Source: UBA2336 sp964597075 (GTDB lineage Bacteria; Bacteroidota; Bacteroidia; Cytophagales; Cyclobacteriaceae). From it: a stretch of DNA of 37,217 nt. The notes beneath the pieces were generated by a model. The model worked only from the letters and a program-made list of their open reading frames with translations, ran no database searches and was not told the DNA's origin. Positions 8,278 to 14,732 of the stretch are shown here, piece by piece. Location of the stretch: the NCBI GenBank assembly GCA_964597075.1, contig CAZQXC010000012.1:1-37217 (forward strand), in the 5' to 3' direction. Position 1 is the first letter of the stretch, and each line of letters opens with the position of its first letter. The translations under genes were made by a program, and so were the position numbers.

Positions 8278-9138
8278 ATGATCAGATTTTTATTTGTATT
8301 GACACTTGCTAGTTTTTCTTTACAGGCGCAGGATAAGCTTGCCTTTACACTATACACCAAAGAAGGAAAATCCGCGGAGTATCAAAAAATGGTCAACGAA
8401 CTCAGCAAAGCGGATGTTGTGTTGTTTGGAGAATTGCATGATAACTCCATTGGCCATTGGCTCCAGCTCCAGGTAACGAAGGATCTTTATAAAATCAATC
8501 CACAATTAGCCCTGGGATTTGAAATGTTTGAAGCCGATGATCAACTGGTATTACACGAATACCTGAACGGTACGATAGAAGAACGTCACCTGCTTCAGGA
8601 GGCCAAAGTTTGGGATAACTTTAAAAATGATTACAAGCCGTTGATTGAATTTGCAAAGGCGAACAAGCTAAAGGCCATTGCCACCAATGTACCCAGGCGC
8701 TATGCTAATCTTGTTTCGCGAAAAGGTATTGATGCGTTGGCATCGGTCCAGGATGGAGGAAAGCAGTTCATTGCACCGTTACCTATTGAAATTGATTTGG
8801 AATTACCAGGCTATAAGAACATGATCAGTTCAATGGGAAGTCACGGTACTCCAGGAAGTGCGGAGAACATTGCCCGTGCCCAGGCGGTTAAAGATGCTAC
8901 TATGGCACACTTTATAATTCAAAATTTATCCACAGGGATTTTTATCCATTACCATGGAGCTTATCATTCTCAAAACTTTGAAGGCATTTACTGGTATTTG
9001 AAAAAGGCAAACCCCAACCTGAAGATCGTTACAATTCACTCCGTTGAGCAAGAGGAGATCGATAAGCTTTCCGTTGACAATAAGAATACAGCGGATTTTA
9101 TCATCTGCATTCCTTCGGATATGACCAAGACGTATTGA
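8278..9138 (+). CDS. ChaN-family (Tiki-like) haem-binding/iron-regulated protein
   Basis: A 286-residue secreted protein with signal peptide MIRFLFVLTLASFSLQAQ. The ChaN/DUF399 signature is present: VVLFGELHDNSIGHWLQLQ (about 50-70), GFEMFEADDQ, the RYANLV and SMGSHGTP segments, and the C-terminal FIHYHGAYHSQNFEG. The family shares the Tiki/EreA fold and includes Campylobacter ChaN, which binds haem. Whether this one binds haem or acts as a hydrolase is unknown. The frame is open from 8248, but that start overlaps folB, whereas ATG at 8278 puts the signal peptide first. It has Q, not Cys, at the signal end, so it is not an obvious lipoprotein. Confidence 0.85.
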   Translation: MIRFLFVLTLASFSLQAQDKLAFTLYTKEGKSAEYQKMVNELSKADVVLFGELHDNSIGHWLQLQVTKDLYKINPQLALGFEMFEADDQLVLHEYLNGTIEERHLLQEAKVWDNFKNDYKPLIEFAKANKLKAIATNVPRRYANLVSRKGIDALASVQDGGKQFIAPLPIEIDLELPGYKNMISSMGSHGTPGSAENIARAQAVKDATMAHFIIQNLSTGIFIHYHGAYHSQNFEGIYWYLKKANPNLKIVTIHSVEQEEIDKLSVDNKNTADFIICIPSDMTKTY

Positions 9139-9144
9139 TTTAAA

Positions 9145-9555
9145 TTACTCTTGGGTTGCCTTTCGGCCTTTTTCGAGCGCATCCATCATGGCATCTTTCA
9201 CGGCCTGCACCTCTTTCAACTCCAACTCCAGATACTTTACTAACTCACCTTCTTTATAGTCTTCAGGCTTGAACTCCCGCATCCAACTCATCATACCCTT
9301 GCTGGCCGAATCAATCAGTAAAATGGTTTGTTCTATCTCCTGACTCTTTTCTTCCACAAGATCTGGAGAATTCTCAATCTTTTCAGTAAGTTGTTTTTTT
9401 AGTCTGTAGAGTTCATCCATGTTGGGCATAACCTCATCATGGATATCCATGACCTGGTTGTAGAGAACCTTGTCAGCATCTTCTTCCGTTTTTTTTTGGC
9501 CGCATGAGGTGGCCAGTATAATGAGGGGCGTTAATAGGATGATTAGCTTTTTCAT
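9145..9555 (-). CDS. Small lipoprotein with helical coiled-coil body, unknown function
   Basis: A 136-residue protein with a clear lipobox: MKKLIILLTPLIILATSCGQ, with Cys18 as the lipidation site. The mature part is highly charged and helical (MDIHDEVMPNMDELYRLKKQ, then LTEKIENSPDLVEEKSQEIE) with a conserved-looking MSWMREFKPEDY segment near residue 90. Similar Bacteroidota proteins are often annotated as viral A-type inclusion protein, a name without functional meaning. The frame extends to 9588, but ATG at 9555 fits the signal peptide and lies about 16 bases after the expected transcription start of the promoter at 9578-9608. It converges on the ChaN gene with a 6-base gap. Confidence 0.8.
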   Translation of the reverse strand: MKKLIILLTPLIILATSCGQKKTEEDADKVLYNQVMDIHDEVMPNMDELYRLKKQLTEKIENSPDLVEEKSQEIEQTILLIDSASKGMMSWMREFKPEDYKEGELVKYLELELKEVQAVKDAMMDALEKGRKATQE

Positions 9556-9577
9556 GGTCGTAATCGGTGGTTTTGAC

Positions 9578-9608
9578 CAAAGATACACCCACTTTCAATG
9601 CACATCAA
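9578..9608 (-). promoter_or_regulatory. Bacteroidota-type promoter for the small lipoprotein gene
   Basis: On the minus strand a TTG (9608-9606) and TATCTTTG (9585-9578) are separated by exactly 20 bases, matching the TTG-N19/21-TAnnTTTG consensus of the Bacteroidota primary sigma factor. The expected start of transcription is about 16 bases before the ATG at 9555, which supports that start codon. Confidence 0.7.
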
Positions 9609-9652
9609 CCAACCTAACGATTATTAGGGTTTGAAAAGTTTTTCTAAAAATT

Positions 9653-9684
9653 TTGTTGGTATTGGAAATTCATCTTTATTTAGG
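9653..9684 (+). promoter_or_regulatory. Weak candidate promoter for the aromatic leader/operon
   Basis: A TTTTG at 9651-9655 and TATTTAGG at 9677-9684, 21 bases apart, are the best promoter-like pair ahead of the leader peptide. The -7 part matches only four of six consensus positions. Transcription would begin near 9690, about 10 bases before the leader ATG. Position is plausible, sequence support is weak. Confidence 0.3.
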
Positions 9685-9699
9685 GCATTGAACAAGGAA

Positions 9700-9786
9700 A
9701 TGAAAAGCTTCAACGCATATTTTTGGTTTTACCACTACTATTTTAAAGCCCTTCCGGGATTTGAACGAGTAACGGTATATTGTTGA
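9700..9786 (+). CDS. Aromatic-rich leader peptide of the Phe/Tyr operon (attenuator)
   Basis: A 28-codon reading frame (ATG 9700, TGA 9784-9786), too short for usual gene calling. It has 5 Phe, 5 Tyr and 1 Trp, with residues 7-15 reading YFWFYHYYF. An AAGGA-like stretch precedes the ATG. It is followed 24 bases later by a strong terminator hairpin and then by prephenate dehydratase. This is the layout of classical leader peptides such as those of E. coli pheA and trp: ribosomes stall at the aromatic codons when charged tRNA is short, which lets an antiterminator form. The Phe/Tyr mixture fits an operon that makes both amino acids. Seen: the codons and hairpins. Inferred: that the frame is translated and regulatory. 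Confidence 0.85.
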   Translation: MKSFNAYFWFYHYYFKALPGFERVTVYC

Positions 9787-9821
9787 ACTGAACGATAACA
9801 GAGAACTCAGAAAAGTCCCGG
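9754..9821 (+). promoter_or_regulatory. Predicted antiterminator of the aromatic operon attenuator
   Basis: Bases 9754-9770 (CCGGGATTTGAACGAGT) can pair with 9805-9821 (ACTCAGAAAAGTCCCGG): nine consecutive pairs including one U-G, a symmetric 4x4 internal loop, then four pairs. The second arm contains the whole left arm of the terminator, so the two structures exclude each other. The first arm lies inside the leader reading frame, 9-10 bases after the aromatic run, so a ribosome stalled there leaves it free while one moving to the stop codon disrupts it. Confidence 0.75.
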
Positions 9822-9842
9822 TGAACAGCCGGGACTTTTTTT
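9811..9842 (+). terminator. Intrinsic terminator (attenuator) ahead of pheA
   Basis: AAAAGTCCCGG (9811-9821) and CCGGGACTTTT (9829-9839) form a perfect 11-bp stem with a 7-base loop, followed by a run of T to 9842. It lies between the aromatic leader peptide and the prephenate dehydratase gene rather than at the end of a gene, as expected of an attenuator. Confidence 0.9.
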
Positions 9843-9861
9843 ATTACCTCACCCCTCCTAA

Positions 9862-9890
9862 CCTCCCCACTCCAAAGAGGAGCGGGGAGG
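9862..9890. repeat. GC-rich palindromic element just upstream of pheA
   Basis: CCTCCCC (9862-9868) and CTCC (9870-9873) pair with GGAG (9879-9882) and GGGGAGG (9884-9890) around the loop AAAGA, with one A/C mismatch. The surrounding CTCACCCCTCCTAACC text resembles small dispersed palindromes I recall from many Bacteroidota genomes. No T-run follows, so it is not a typical terminator. Only one copy is visible in this window. Confidence 0.65.
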
Positions 9891-9911
9891 AGGGAAGAGA
9901 AAGATTTGTTA

Positions 9912-10766
9912 ATGTTTGAAATGAGAACGAAGTCAAAGAAATTAAAAGTAGCGATTCAGGGGTTAGCCGCCAGCTTTCATGAAGTGGCCGCGCAATCGTA
10001 TTTCGATCAGTCGATAGAAGTGGTGGAGTGCCTTACCTTTCATCAACTTTGTGAGACGCTGGCCAAAGGCAAAGCTGATTTTGCCGTGATGGCCATTGAG
10101 AACTCCATTGCCGGCAGCATTTTGCCTAACTACTTTCTACTGCAACAGTATCATTTCAATATTATCGGTGAGTTGTACTTACCGATTCACCTGCACTTGC
10201 TGGTCTTGCCGGGTGTAAAACTTAGGGATATTCAAAGCATCGAATCTCACCCTATGGCGTTGCGTCAGTGTACCGAGTTCCTGCATGCACTAAATGGTAT
10301 TGAAATCCGCGAAAGCGATGATACGGCCTTATCAGCAAAACGGGTTAAGGAATTGAAGCTGAAGAATACCGGGGCCATTGCCAATGAATTGGCAGCAAAG
10401 AAATACGGCTTACAAATTCTTGAAAAGCGAATCGAAACGCACAAAAAGAATTTTACCCGCTTCCTGGTGCTGAGCCGCAAGTCTGGTGATACTAAACAAG
10501 CGAATAAGGCCTCTCTAAGTTTTGAGGTAGCCAATGAGGTAGGCAGCCTGGCCGATACGCTGATGACCTTGAAGGTGAATAATATCAATCTCACCAAAAT
10601 TCAATCCATTCCGGTAATCGGAAAGCCAAATGAATACAGCATTCATGTTGACGTAGAATGGAAACGAAAGAAAAATTACGATGATGCGATGAAACTTGTT
10701 TTACGACAGGTAAAAAATTTGAATGTATTGGGCGAATATAAAAAGGCAAAAATTGAATACAACTAA
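9912..10766 (+). CDS. pheA: Prephenate dehydratase (monofunctional, with ACT domain)
   Basis: Converts prephenate to phenylpyruvate, the Phe branch. The protein has 284 residues. The catalytic domain, about 8-185, shows IQGLAASFHEVAA, FAVMAIENSIAGSI, SHPMALRQC and the NFTRFLVLS segment with the catalytic Thr-Arg-Phe motif. An ACT domain follows at about 198-280 (ASLSFEVANEVGSLADTLM, NINLTKIQSIPV). The GALV and ESRP Phe-binding motifs of E. coli read GSLA and QSIP here. There is no N-terminal chorismate mutase; that activity is fused to the DAHP synthase three genes downstream. I chose ATG 9912; TTG at 9906 and ATG at 9921 are possible. It is the first structural gene behind the attenuator; the aminotransferase starts 2 bases after its stop. 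Confidence 0.95.
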   Translation: MFEMRTKSKKLKVAIQGLAASFHEVAAQSYFDQSIEVVECLTFHQLCETLAKGKADFAVMAIENSIAGSILPNYFLLQQYHFNIIGELYLPIHLHLLVLPGVKLRDIQSIESHPMALRQCTEFLHALNGIEIRESDDTALSAKRVKELKLKNTGAIANELAAKKYGLQILEKRIETHKKNFTRFLVLSRKSGDTKQANKASLSFEVANEVGSLADTLMTLKVNNINLTKIQSIPVIGKPNEYSIHVDVEWKRKKNYDDAMKLVLRQVKNLNVLGEYKKAKIEYN

Positions 10767-10768
10767 TT

Positions 10769-11962
10769 ATGATAACCACAGCAGATAGAATCAAGACTAT
10801 AGAGGAATACTACTTCAGTAAAAAACTGGCGGAAGTGCGAGCACTGGACACGCCTGATTTTCCCGTGATTAATCTGGGTATTGGCAGTCCAGACCTGGCA
10901 CCTTCACAAAATACGATTGATGCATTAATCACTTCTTCCCAACACCCTGCCAATCATGGCTACCAGAGTTACAAGGGAATCCCCGATCTGCGAAAAGCCA
11001 TTGCCGGGTTTTATAATCGGATTTATGATGTTGAGCTTAATCCGGAAACCATGATCCTTCCTCTTATGGGTTCGAAAGAAGGCATACTGCATATCAGTAT
11101 GGCATTTTTAAACGAAGAGGATGAAGTACTTGTTCCTGACCCTGGTTATCCAACGTATGCGTCCGTGACAAACCTGGTGGGTGCGAAGATAAGGACCTAT
11201 GCATTAAAGGAGGATCTTAACTGGGGGATAGATCTGGATGAGCTTGGCAAGCAGGATCTTTCTAAGGTTAAAATCATGTGGGTTAATTTTCCACACATGC
11301 CTACGGGAAGGATTGCTTCACGTGGCGAACTTAAAAAACTGGTGGCCTTGGCACATCGACATAATTTTTTAATCGTGAATGATAATCCGTACAGTTTAAT
11401 ACTGAATGATCATCCGCTGAGTCTGCTTTCCATTGAAGGCGCAGAAGATGTAGCGCTTGAACTGAACTCGTTGAGCAAGTCGCATAACATGGCTGGCTGG
11501 CGTTTGGGTTGGGTTGCCGGAAAAAAGGAATATATCGATGCGGTGTTGCGTGTACGCAGTAATATGGATTCCGGCATGTTCTTGAGTTTACAGCACGCTG
11601 CCATCGAAGCTTTGAAGCATGATAAGCAATGGTTTACAGAATTAAACAAAGTATACACTGATAGAAAAAAGTCGGCACATGCAATTCTGAACACATTGGA
11701 CTGTTCGTTTTCACCCCATCAATCGGGCTTGTTTGTGTGGGCTAAGGTTCCGGATAGTGTGGCGGATGTAAATACGTTTATTGATAGGATCTTATACGAA
11801 GCGAAAGTATTCATCACCCCCGGTTTTGTATTTGGCGATTCCGGCAAGCGGTATATCCGGTTGTCGCTCTGCTCAAGCCTGGATAAGTTAAGCGAAGCAC
11901 ACCAACGTATTTCAAAGTGGAAGGCATCCATTGAAACTAATTCTAAATCACTCGCAGCATGA
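10769..11962 (+). CDS. Class I/II PLP-dependent aminotransferase (probably aromatic)
   Basis: A 397-residue fold-type I aminotransferase. Visible elements are INLGIGSPDLAPSQNTIDAL near the N-terminus, GSKEGILH, DPGYPTYASV, WVNFPHMPTGRIAS, NDNPYSLIL, and the PLP lysine at about residue 237 in SLSKSHNMAGWRLGW, then RLSLCSS with the carboxylate-binding Arg. Family members transfer amino groups between aspartate, aromatic or other amino acids and 2-oxo acids. Its position between prephenate dehydratase and prephenate dehydrogenase suggests the last step to Phe and Tyr; that is inference from context. Its stop overlaps the tyrA start by 4 bases (ATGA). Confidence 0.92.
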   Translation: MITTADRIKTIEEYYFSKKLAEVRALDTPDFPVINLGIGSPDLAPSQNTIDALITSSQHPANHGYQSYKGIPDLRKAIAGFYNRIYDVELNPETMILPLMGSKEGILHISMAFLNEEDEVLVPDPGYPTYASVTNLVGAKIRTYALKEDLNWGIDLDELGKQDLSKVKIMWVNFPHMPTGRIASRGELKKLVALAHRHNFLIVNDNPYSLILNDHPLSLLSIEGAEDVALELNSLSKSHNMAGWRLGWVAGKKEYIDAVLRVRSNMDSGMFLSLQHAAIEALKHDKQWFTELNKVYTDRKKSAHAILNTLDCSFSPHQSGLFVWAKVPDSVADVNTFIDRILYEAKVFITPGFVFGDSGKRYIRLSLCSSLDKLSEAHQRISKWKASIETNSKSLAA

Positions 11963-12885
11963 GAGTAACAATAGTTGGGTTGGGATTGATAGGAGGGTCA
12001 ATGGCGATTGATCTGCGTAAAACTGGTTTTGCCACCGAATTAGTTGGTGTTGATTTGAATCCACACCATGCACAACGTGCACTGGAACGAGGTTTGGTTG
12101 ATAAGCTTGAACCGGAAGATGTGGCCTTTGCGACATCTGATTTGATCATTCTTACCATACCCGTGAATGCTCTTGCTGCACTATTACCAGCCGTTTTAGA
12201 TAGTGTAAAAAGCTCAGCGGTGGTTATGGATGTCGGCTCAACCAAAGCACAAATTTGTAAATCGATTGTACATCACAACAAGCGTTCTCAGTTTGTAGCA
12301 GCACACCCGATTGCCGGTACAGAGAACTCAGGACCCGATGCTGCTTTTTCAGGATTGTTCAGAAAAAAGGCCACAATAATTTGCGATCGTGAAAAATCAT
12401 CGGATCACGCACTTGACGTGGTCCACCGTGTTTTTGCTGTCTTGGAGATGAGTGTAATCTATATGCAACCCGAAGAACATGATAAGCATGTAGCCTACGT
12501 GTCCCATTTATCGCACGTAAGTTCCTTTTTACTGGGACAAACTGTGCTGGATATTGAAAAGGATGAGAAGAATATTTTCACCCTTGCCGGCAGCGGCTTT
12601 GCCTCAACGGTGCGTTTGGCAAAGAGTTCACCCGGTATGTGGGCACCCATCTTTGAGCAGAATATGGAGTACCTCAGTCAGGCCCTGCAAGAATACATCA
12701 TCCACTTACAGCGGTTTCAATATCATTTAATGAAGAAGGATACGAAGGAACTTAACCGCATTATGACAGAAGCCAATGAAATCAGAAGAATACTGGATGG
12801 ATTTGAAAATCCACCAACAGCGATAAGTTCAAATAACCAGAAGGGGACAAATCACCAAACAACTTTAACACCAAACATTATTTAG
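11959..12885 (+). CDS. tyrA: Prephenate dehydrogenase
   Basis: Oxidatively decarboxylates prephenate to 4-hydroxyphenylpyruvate, the Tyr branch. The protein has 308 residues. The N-terminal Rossmann fold carries VGLGLIGGS at residues 6-14. The catalytic motif AAHPIAGTENSG (conserved His at about 116) follows, and then the helical dehydrogenase domain with HVAYVSHLSHVSSFLLG. The C-terminal tail of about 25 residues is Asn/Thr-rich and probably disordered. There is no ACT or chorismate mutase domain, so any Tyr feedback must come through other means, possibly the attenuator. It overlaps the aminotransferase gene by 4 bases and precedes the DAHP synthase fusion by 5. Confidence 0.94.
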   Translation: MRVTIVGLGLIGGSMAIDLRKTGFATELVGVDLNPHHAQRALERGLVDKLEPEDVAFATSDLIILTIPVNALAALLPAVLDSVKSSAVVMDVGSTKAQICKSIVHHNKRSQFVAAHPIAGTENSGPDAAFSGLFRKKATIICDREKSSDHALDVVHRVFAVLEMSVIYMQPEEHDKHVAYVSHLSHVSSFLLGQTVLDIEKDEKNIFTLAGSGFASTVRLAKSSPGMWAPIFEQNMEYLSQALQEYIIHLQRFQYHLMKKDTKELNRIMTEANEIRRILDGFENPPTAISSNNQKGTNHQTTLTPNII

Positions 12886-12890
12886 GAGCT

Positions 12891-13994
12891 ATGAAAAAGG
12901 AATTACAACTGGAGCCGATGAACACCTGGTCACCAACCCATAATCGCCCGTTAATTATTAGCGGGCCCTGTAGTGCTGAAACTGAACAGCAGGTTATTAC
13001 AACAGCTAAGCAGTTGGCGGCCACAGGGGCTGTGCATGTACTACGTGCTGGCATCTGGAAACCTCGTACACGACCCGGGCAGTTTGAAGGCATGGGCCTT
13101 GAGGGATTAAACTGGCTTATACAAGCGAAGAAGGAAACAAGTTTACCCGTTGCAACAGAAGTGGCGAATGCTGCTCATGTGGAAGCCTGTTTAAAGCTGG
13201 GAGTTGATTTTTTATGGGTAGGGGCACGGTCAACCGTGAATCCATTTTCGGTTCAGGAAATAGCCGATGCCTTAAAAGGCGTTGATGTTCCTGTATTGGT
13301 TAAGAACCCTGTTAACCCTGATCTGGAATTATGGATTGGCGCCCTTGAGCGTTTGAACAAAGCGGGCATTACCAAGCTGGCTGCTATTCATCGCGGTTTT
13401 TCTTCTTTTGAAAAGGGGCCTTTCCGGAATGCTCCCATGTGGGATCTGGCCATTGAACTTAAAACACGAATTCCGGAATTGGATATTCTTTGCGACCCCA
13501 GTCATATTTGCGGTACGCGTGAATTGATTCCTTTCATTGCTCAAAAGGCGCTCGATCTGGACATGGCAGGACTGATGATTGAAAGCCACATTAATCCTGA
13601 TGCGGCCTGGAGCGATGCAAAACAACAGGTGACTCCGGCAGTGCTTGCTAAAATTGTAAAAGGATTGGTTGTGCGAACACCATCACCCGATGATACGAAT
13701 GTAAAGGATTCATTAAGTGTTTTCCGCGAACAGATCGATCAGTTGGATGATGAGATTATGCAGAAGTTTGCGGCCCGTATGAAAATCTCAGAAAAGATTG
13801 GGCAGTTCAAAAAGGAAAACCAGGTGACTATTCTTCAGGTAAACCGCTGGGAAGAAATTATTCACACGCGCGTAGCGCTTGGCTTGGCCATGGGCTTAAG
13901 CGAAGAGTTTTCTCGCGAAATGCTGAAGCTTGTTCATCAGGAATCTATTCAGGTACAAACGAAAATTATGAACCGTGCGGATGTAAAGGTTTAA
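12891..13994 (+). CDS. Bifunctional DAHP synthase / chorismate mutase (type II, AroQ)
   Basis: A 367-residue fusion. Residues 1-260 form a type I-beta (KDO8P-synthase-like) DAHP synthase with SGPCSAET (metal Cys at about 27), GIWKPRTRPGQFEGMG, WVGARSTVNPF, LVKNPVNPD, AAIHRGFSSFEK and LCDPSHICGTRE. Residues of about 277-358 form an AroQ chorismate mutase (VFREQIDQLDDEIMQKFAAR, KISEKIGQFKKE). It catalyses the first step of the shikimate pathway and also chorismate to prephenate, so it feeds both preceding enzymes. In related fusions the mutase domain acts as a feedback sensor for prephenate or chorismate; I infer this here. An AGGAG sequence three bases ahead of the ATG is one of the few strong ribosome binding sites in the window. 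Last gene of the aromatic operon. Confidence 0.94.
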   Translation: MKKELQLEPMNTWSPTHNRPLIISGPCSAETEQQVITTAKQLAATGAVHVLRAGIWKPRTRPGQFEGMGLEGLNWLIQAKKETSLPVATEVANAAHVEACLKLGVDFLWVGARSTVNPFSVQEIADALKGVDVPVLVKNPVNPDLELWIGALERLNKAGITKLAAIHRGFSSFEKGPFRNAPMWDLAIELKTRIPELDILCDPSHICGTRELIPFIAQKALDLDMAGLMIESHINPDAAWSDAKQQVTPAVLAKIVKGLVVRTPSPDDTNVKDSLSVFREQIDQLDDEIMQKFAARMKISEKIGQFKKENQVTILQVNRWEEIIHTRVALGLAMGLSEEFSREMLKLVHQESIQVQTKIMNRADVKV

Positions 13995-14024
13995 AATGCT
14001 ATTTTGGGCATTAAAATCGTTTGC

Positions 14025-14729
14025 ATGATGAGATCTATTTTTTATAGTGTTCTGTTTGTTGGTCTGTTTCTTAATCTTTCTGCGGAAGCGCAGGATGTTG
14101 ATAAGAACTATTTACTGGGAAAATTCAATCCCAATCAGGATAGCCGGTTTGTAGTGTTGGATGACCTGCACACAGCTGGTTCGGCCCGCGGAGCGTATTT
14201 GAGGAAGGAAACGTATGAAGCATTTGTACGAATGGCTGATGCAGCGAAGGAAGATGGCGTGCAGCTGATCATTATATCCGCTACGCGAAATTATTTTCAA
14301 CAAAAAGCAATTTGGGAGCGCAAGTGGATGGCCGAGGCTTCTATTAAAGGCGAAGCCGATCGTGCTAAAAAGATTTTGTTATTCTCATCCATGCCGGGCA
14401 CATCACGCCATCATTGGGGCACTGACATGGACCTGAACAATCTCAACAACGAATACTTTGATTCCGGTGAGGGTTTAAAAATTTATGAATGGCTTAAGGC
14501 CCATGCGCATGAATATGGATTTTGTCAGCCGTATACCTCAAAAGAAGGTGGACGCACCGGGTACGAAGAAGAGAAATGGCATTGGTCGTACACACTACTT
14601 TCCATTCCGTTTTTGGAGACCTATAAAAACACCATCAAGTTAACCGACATTAAGGATTTTCTAGGAAGCGATACTGCAGCAAAACTTGATGTGATTGTTA
14701 ACTATGTTGATGGCGTGGCGTGTAAGTAA
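14025..14729 (+). CDS. Secreted M15 (VanY-type) D-Ala-D-Ala carboxypeptidase-like protein
   Basis: A 234-residue protein starting with a signal peptide (MMRSIFYSVLFVGLFLNLSAEAQ). The M15 zinc peptidase pattern is complete: LIIISATRNYFQQKAIWERK with the conserved Arg, GTSRHHWGTDMDLN with the zinc His and Asp, and EEEKWHWSYTLL with the catalytic Glu and third zinc ligand. Such enzymes trim D-Ala from peptidoglycan stem peptides in the periplasm. ATGs at 14025 and 14028 are equally usable; TTG at 14004 would add seven residues before the signal. The gap to the DAHP synthase fusion is 30 bases, so read-through is possible although the functions are unrelated. It converges on mscS with a 3-base gap. 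Confidence 0.88.
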   Translation: MMRSIFYSVLFVGLFLNLSAEAQDVDKNYLLGKFNPNQDSRFVVLDDLHTAGSARGAYLRKETYEAFVRMADAAKEDGVQLIIISATRNYFQQKAIWERKWMAEASIKGEADRAKKILLFSSMPGTSRHHWGTDMDLNNLNNEYFDSGEGLKIYEWLKAHAHEYGFCQPYTSKEGGRTGYEEEKWHWSYTLLSIPFLETYKNTIKLTDIKDFLGSDTAAKLDVIVNYVDGVACK

Positions 14730-14732
14730 AGT

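Noticed and set aside
9681..9752. Possible pairing of AGGGC (9682-9686) with GCCCT (9748-9752) as a protector stem of the attenuator
   Set aside because: Five pairs over a 60-base span, and the 5' arm may lie inside the promoter rather than the transcript.
13996..14028. A ten-codon frame with one Trp and two Phe codons ending on the start of the M15 peptidase gene
   Set aside because: Too short, and no terminator or alternative structure follows; it is not a credible second attenuator.
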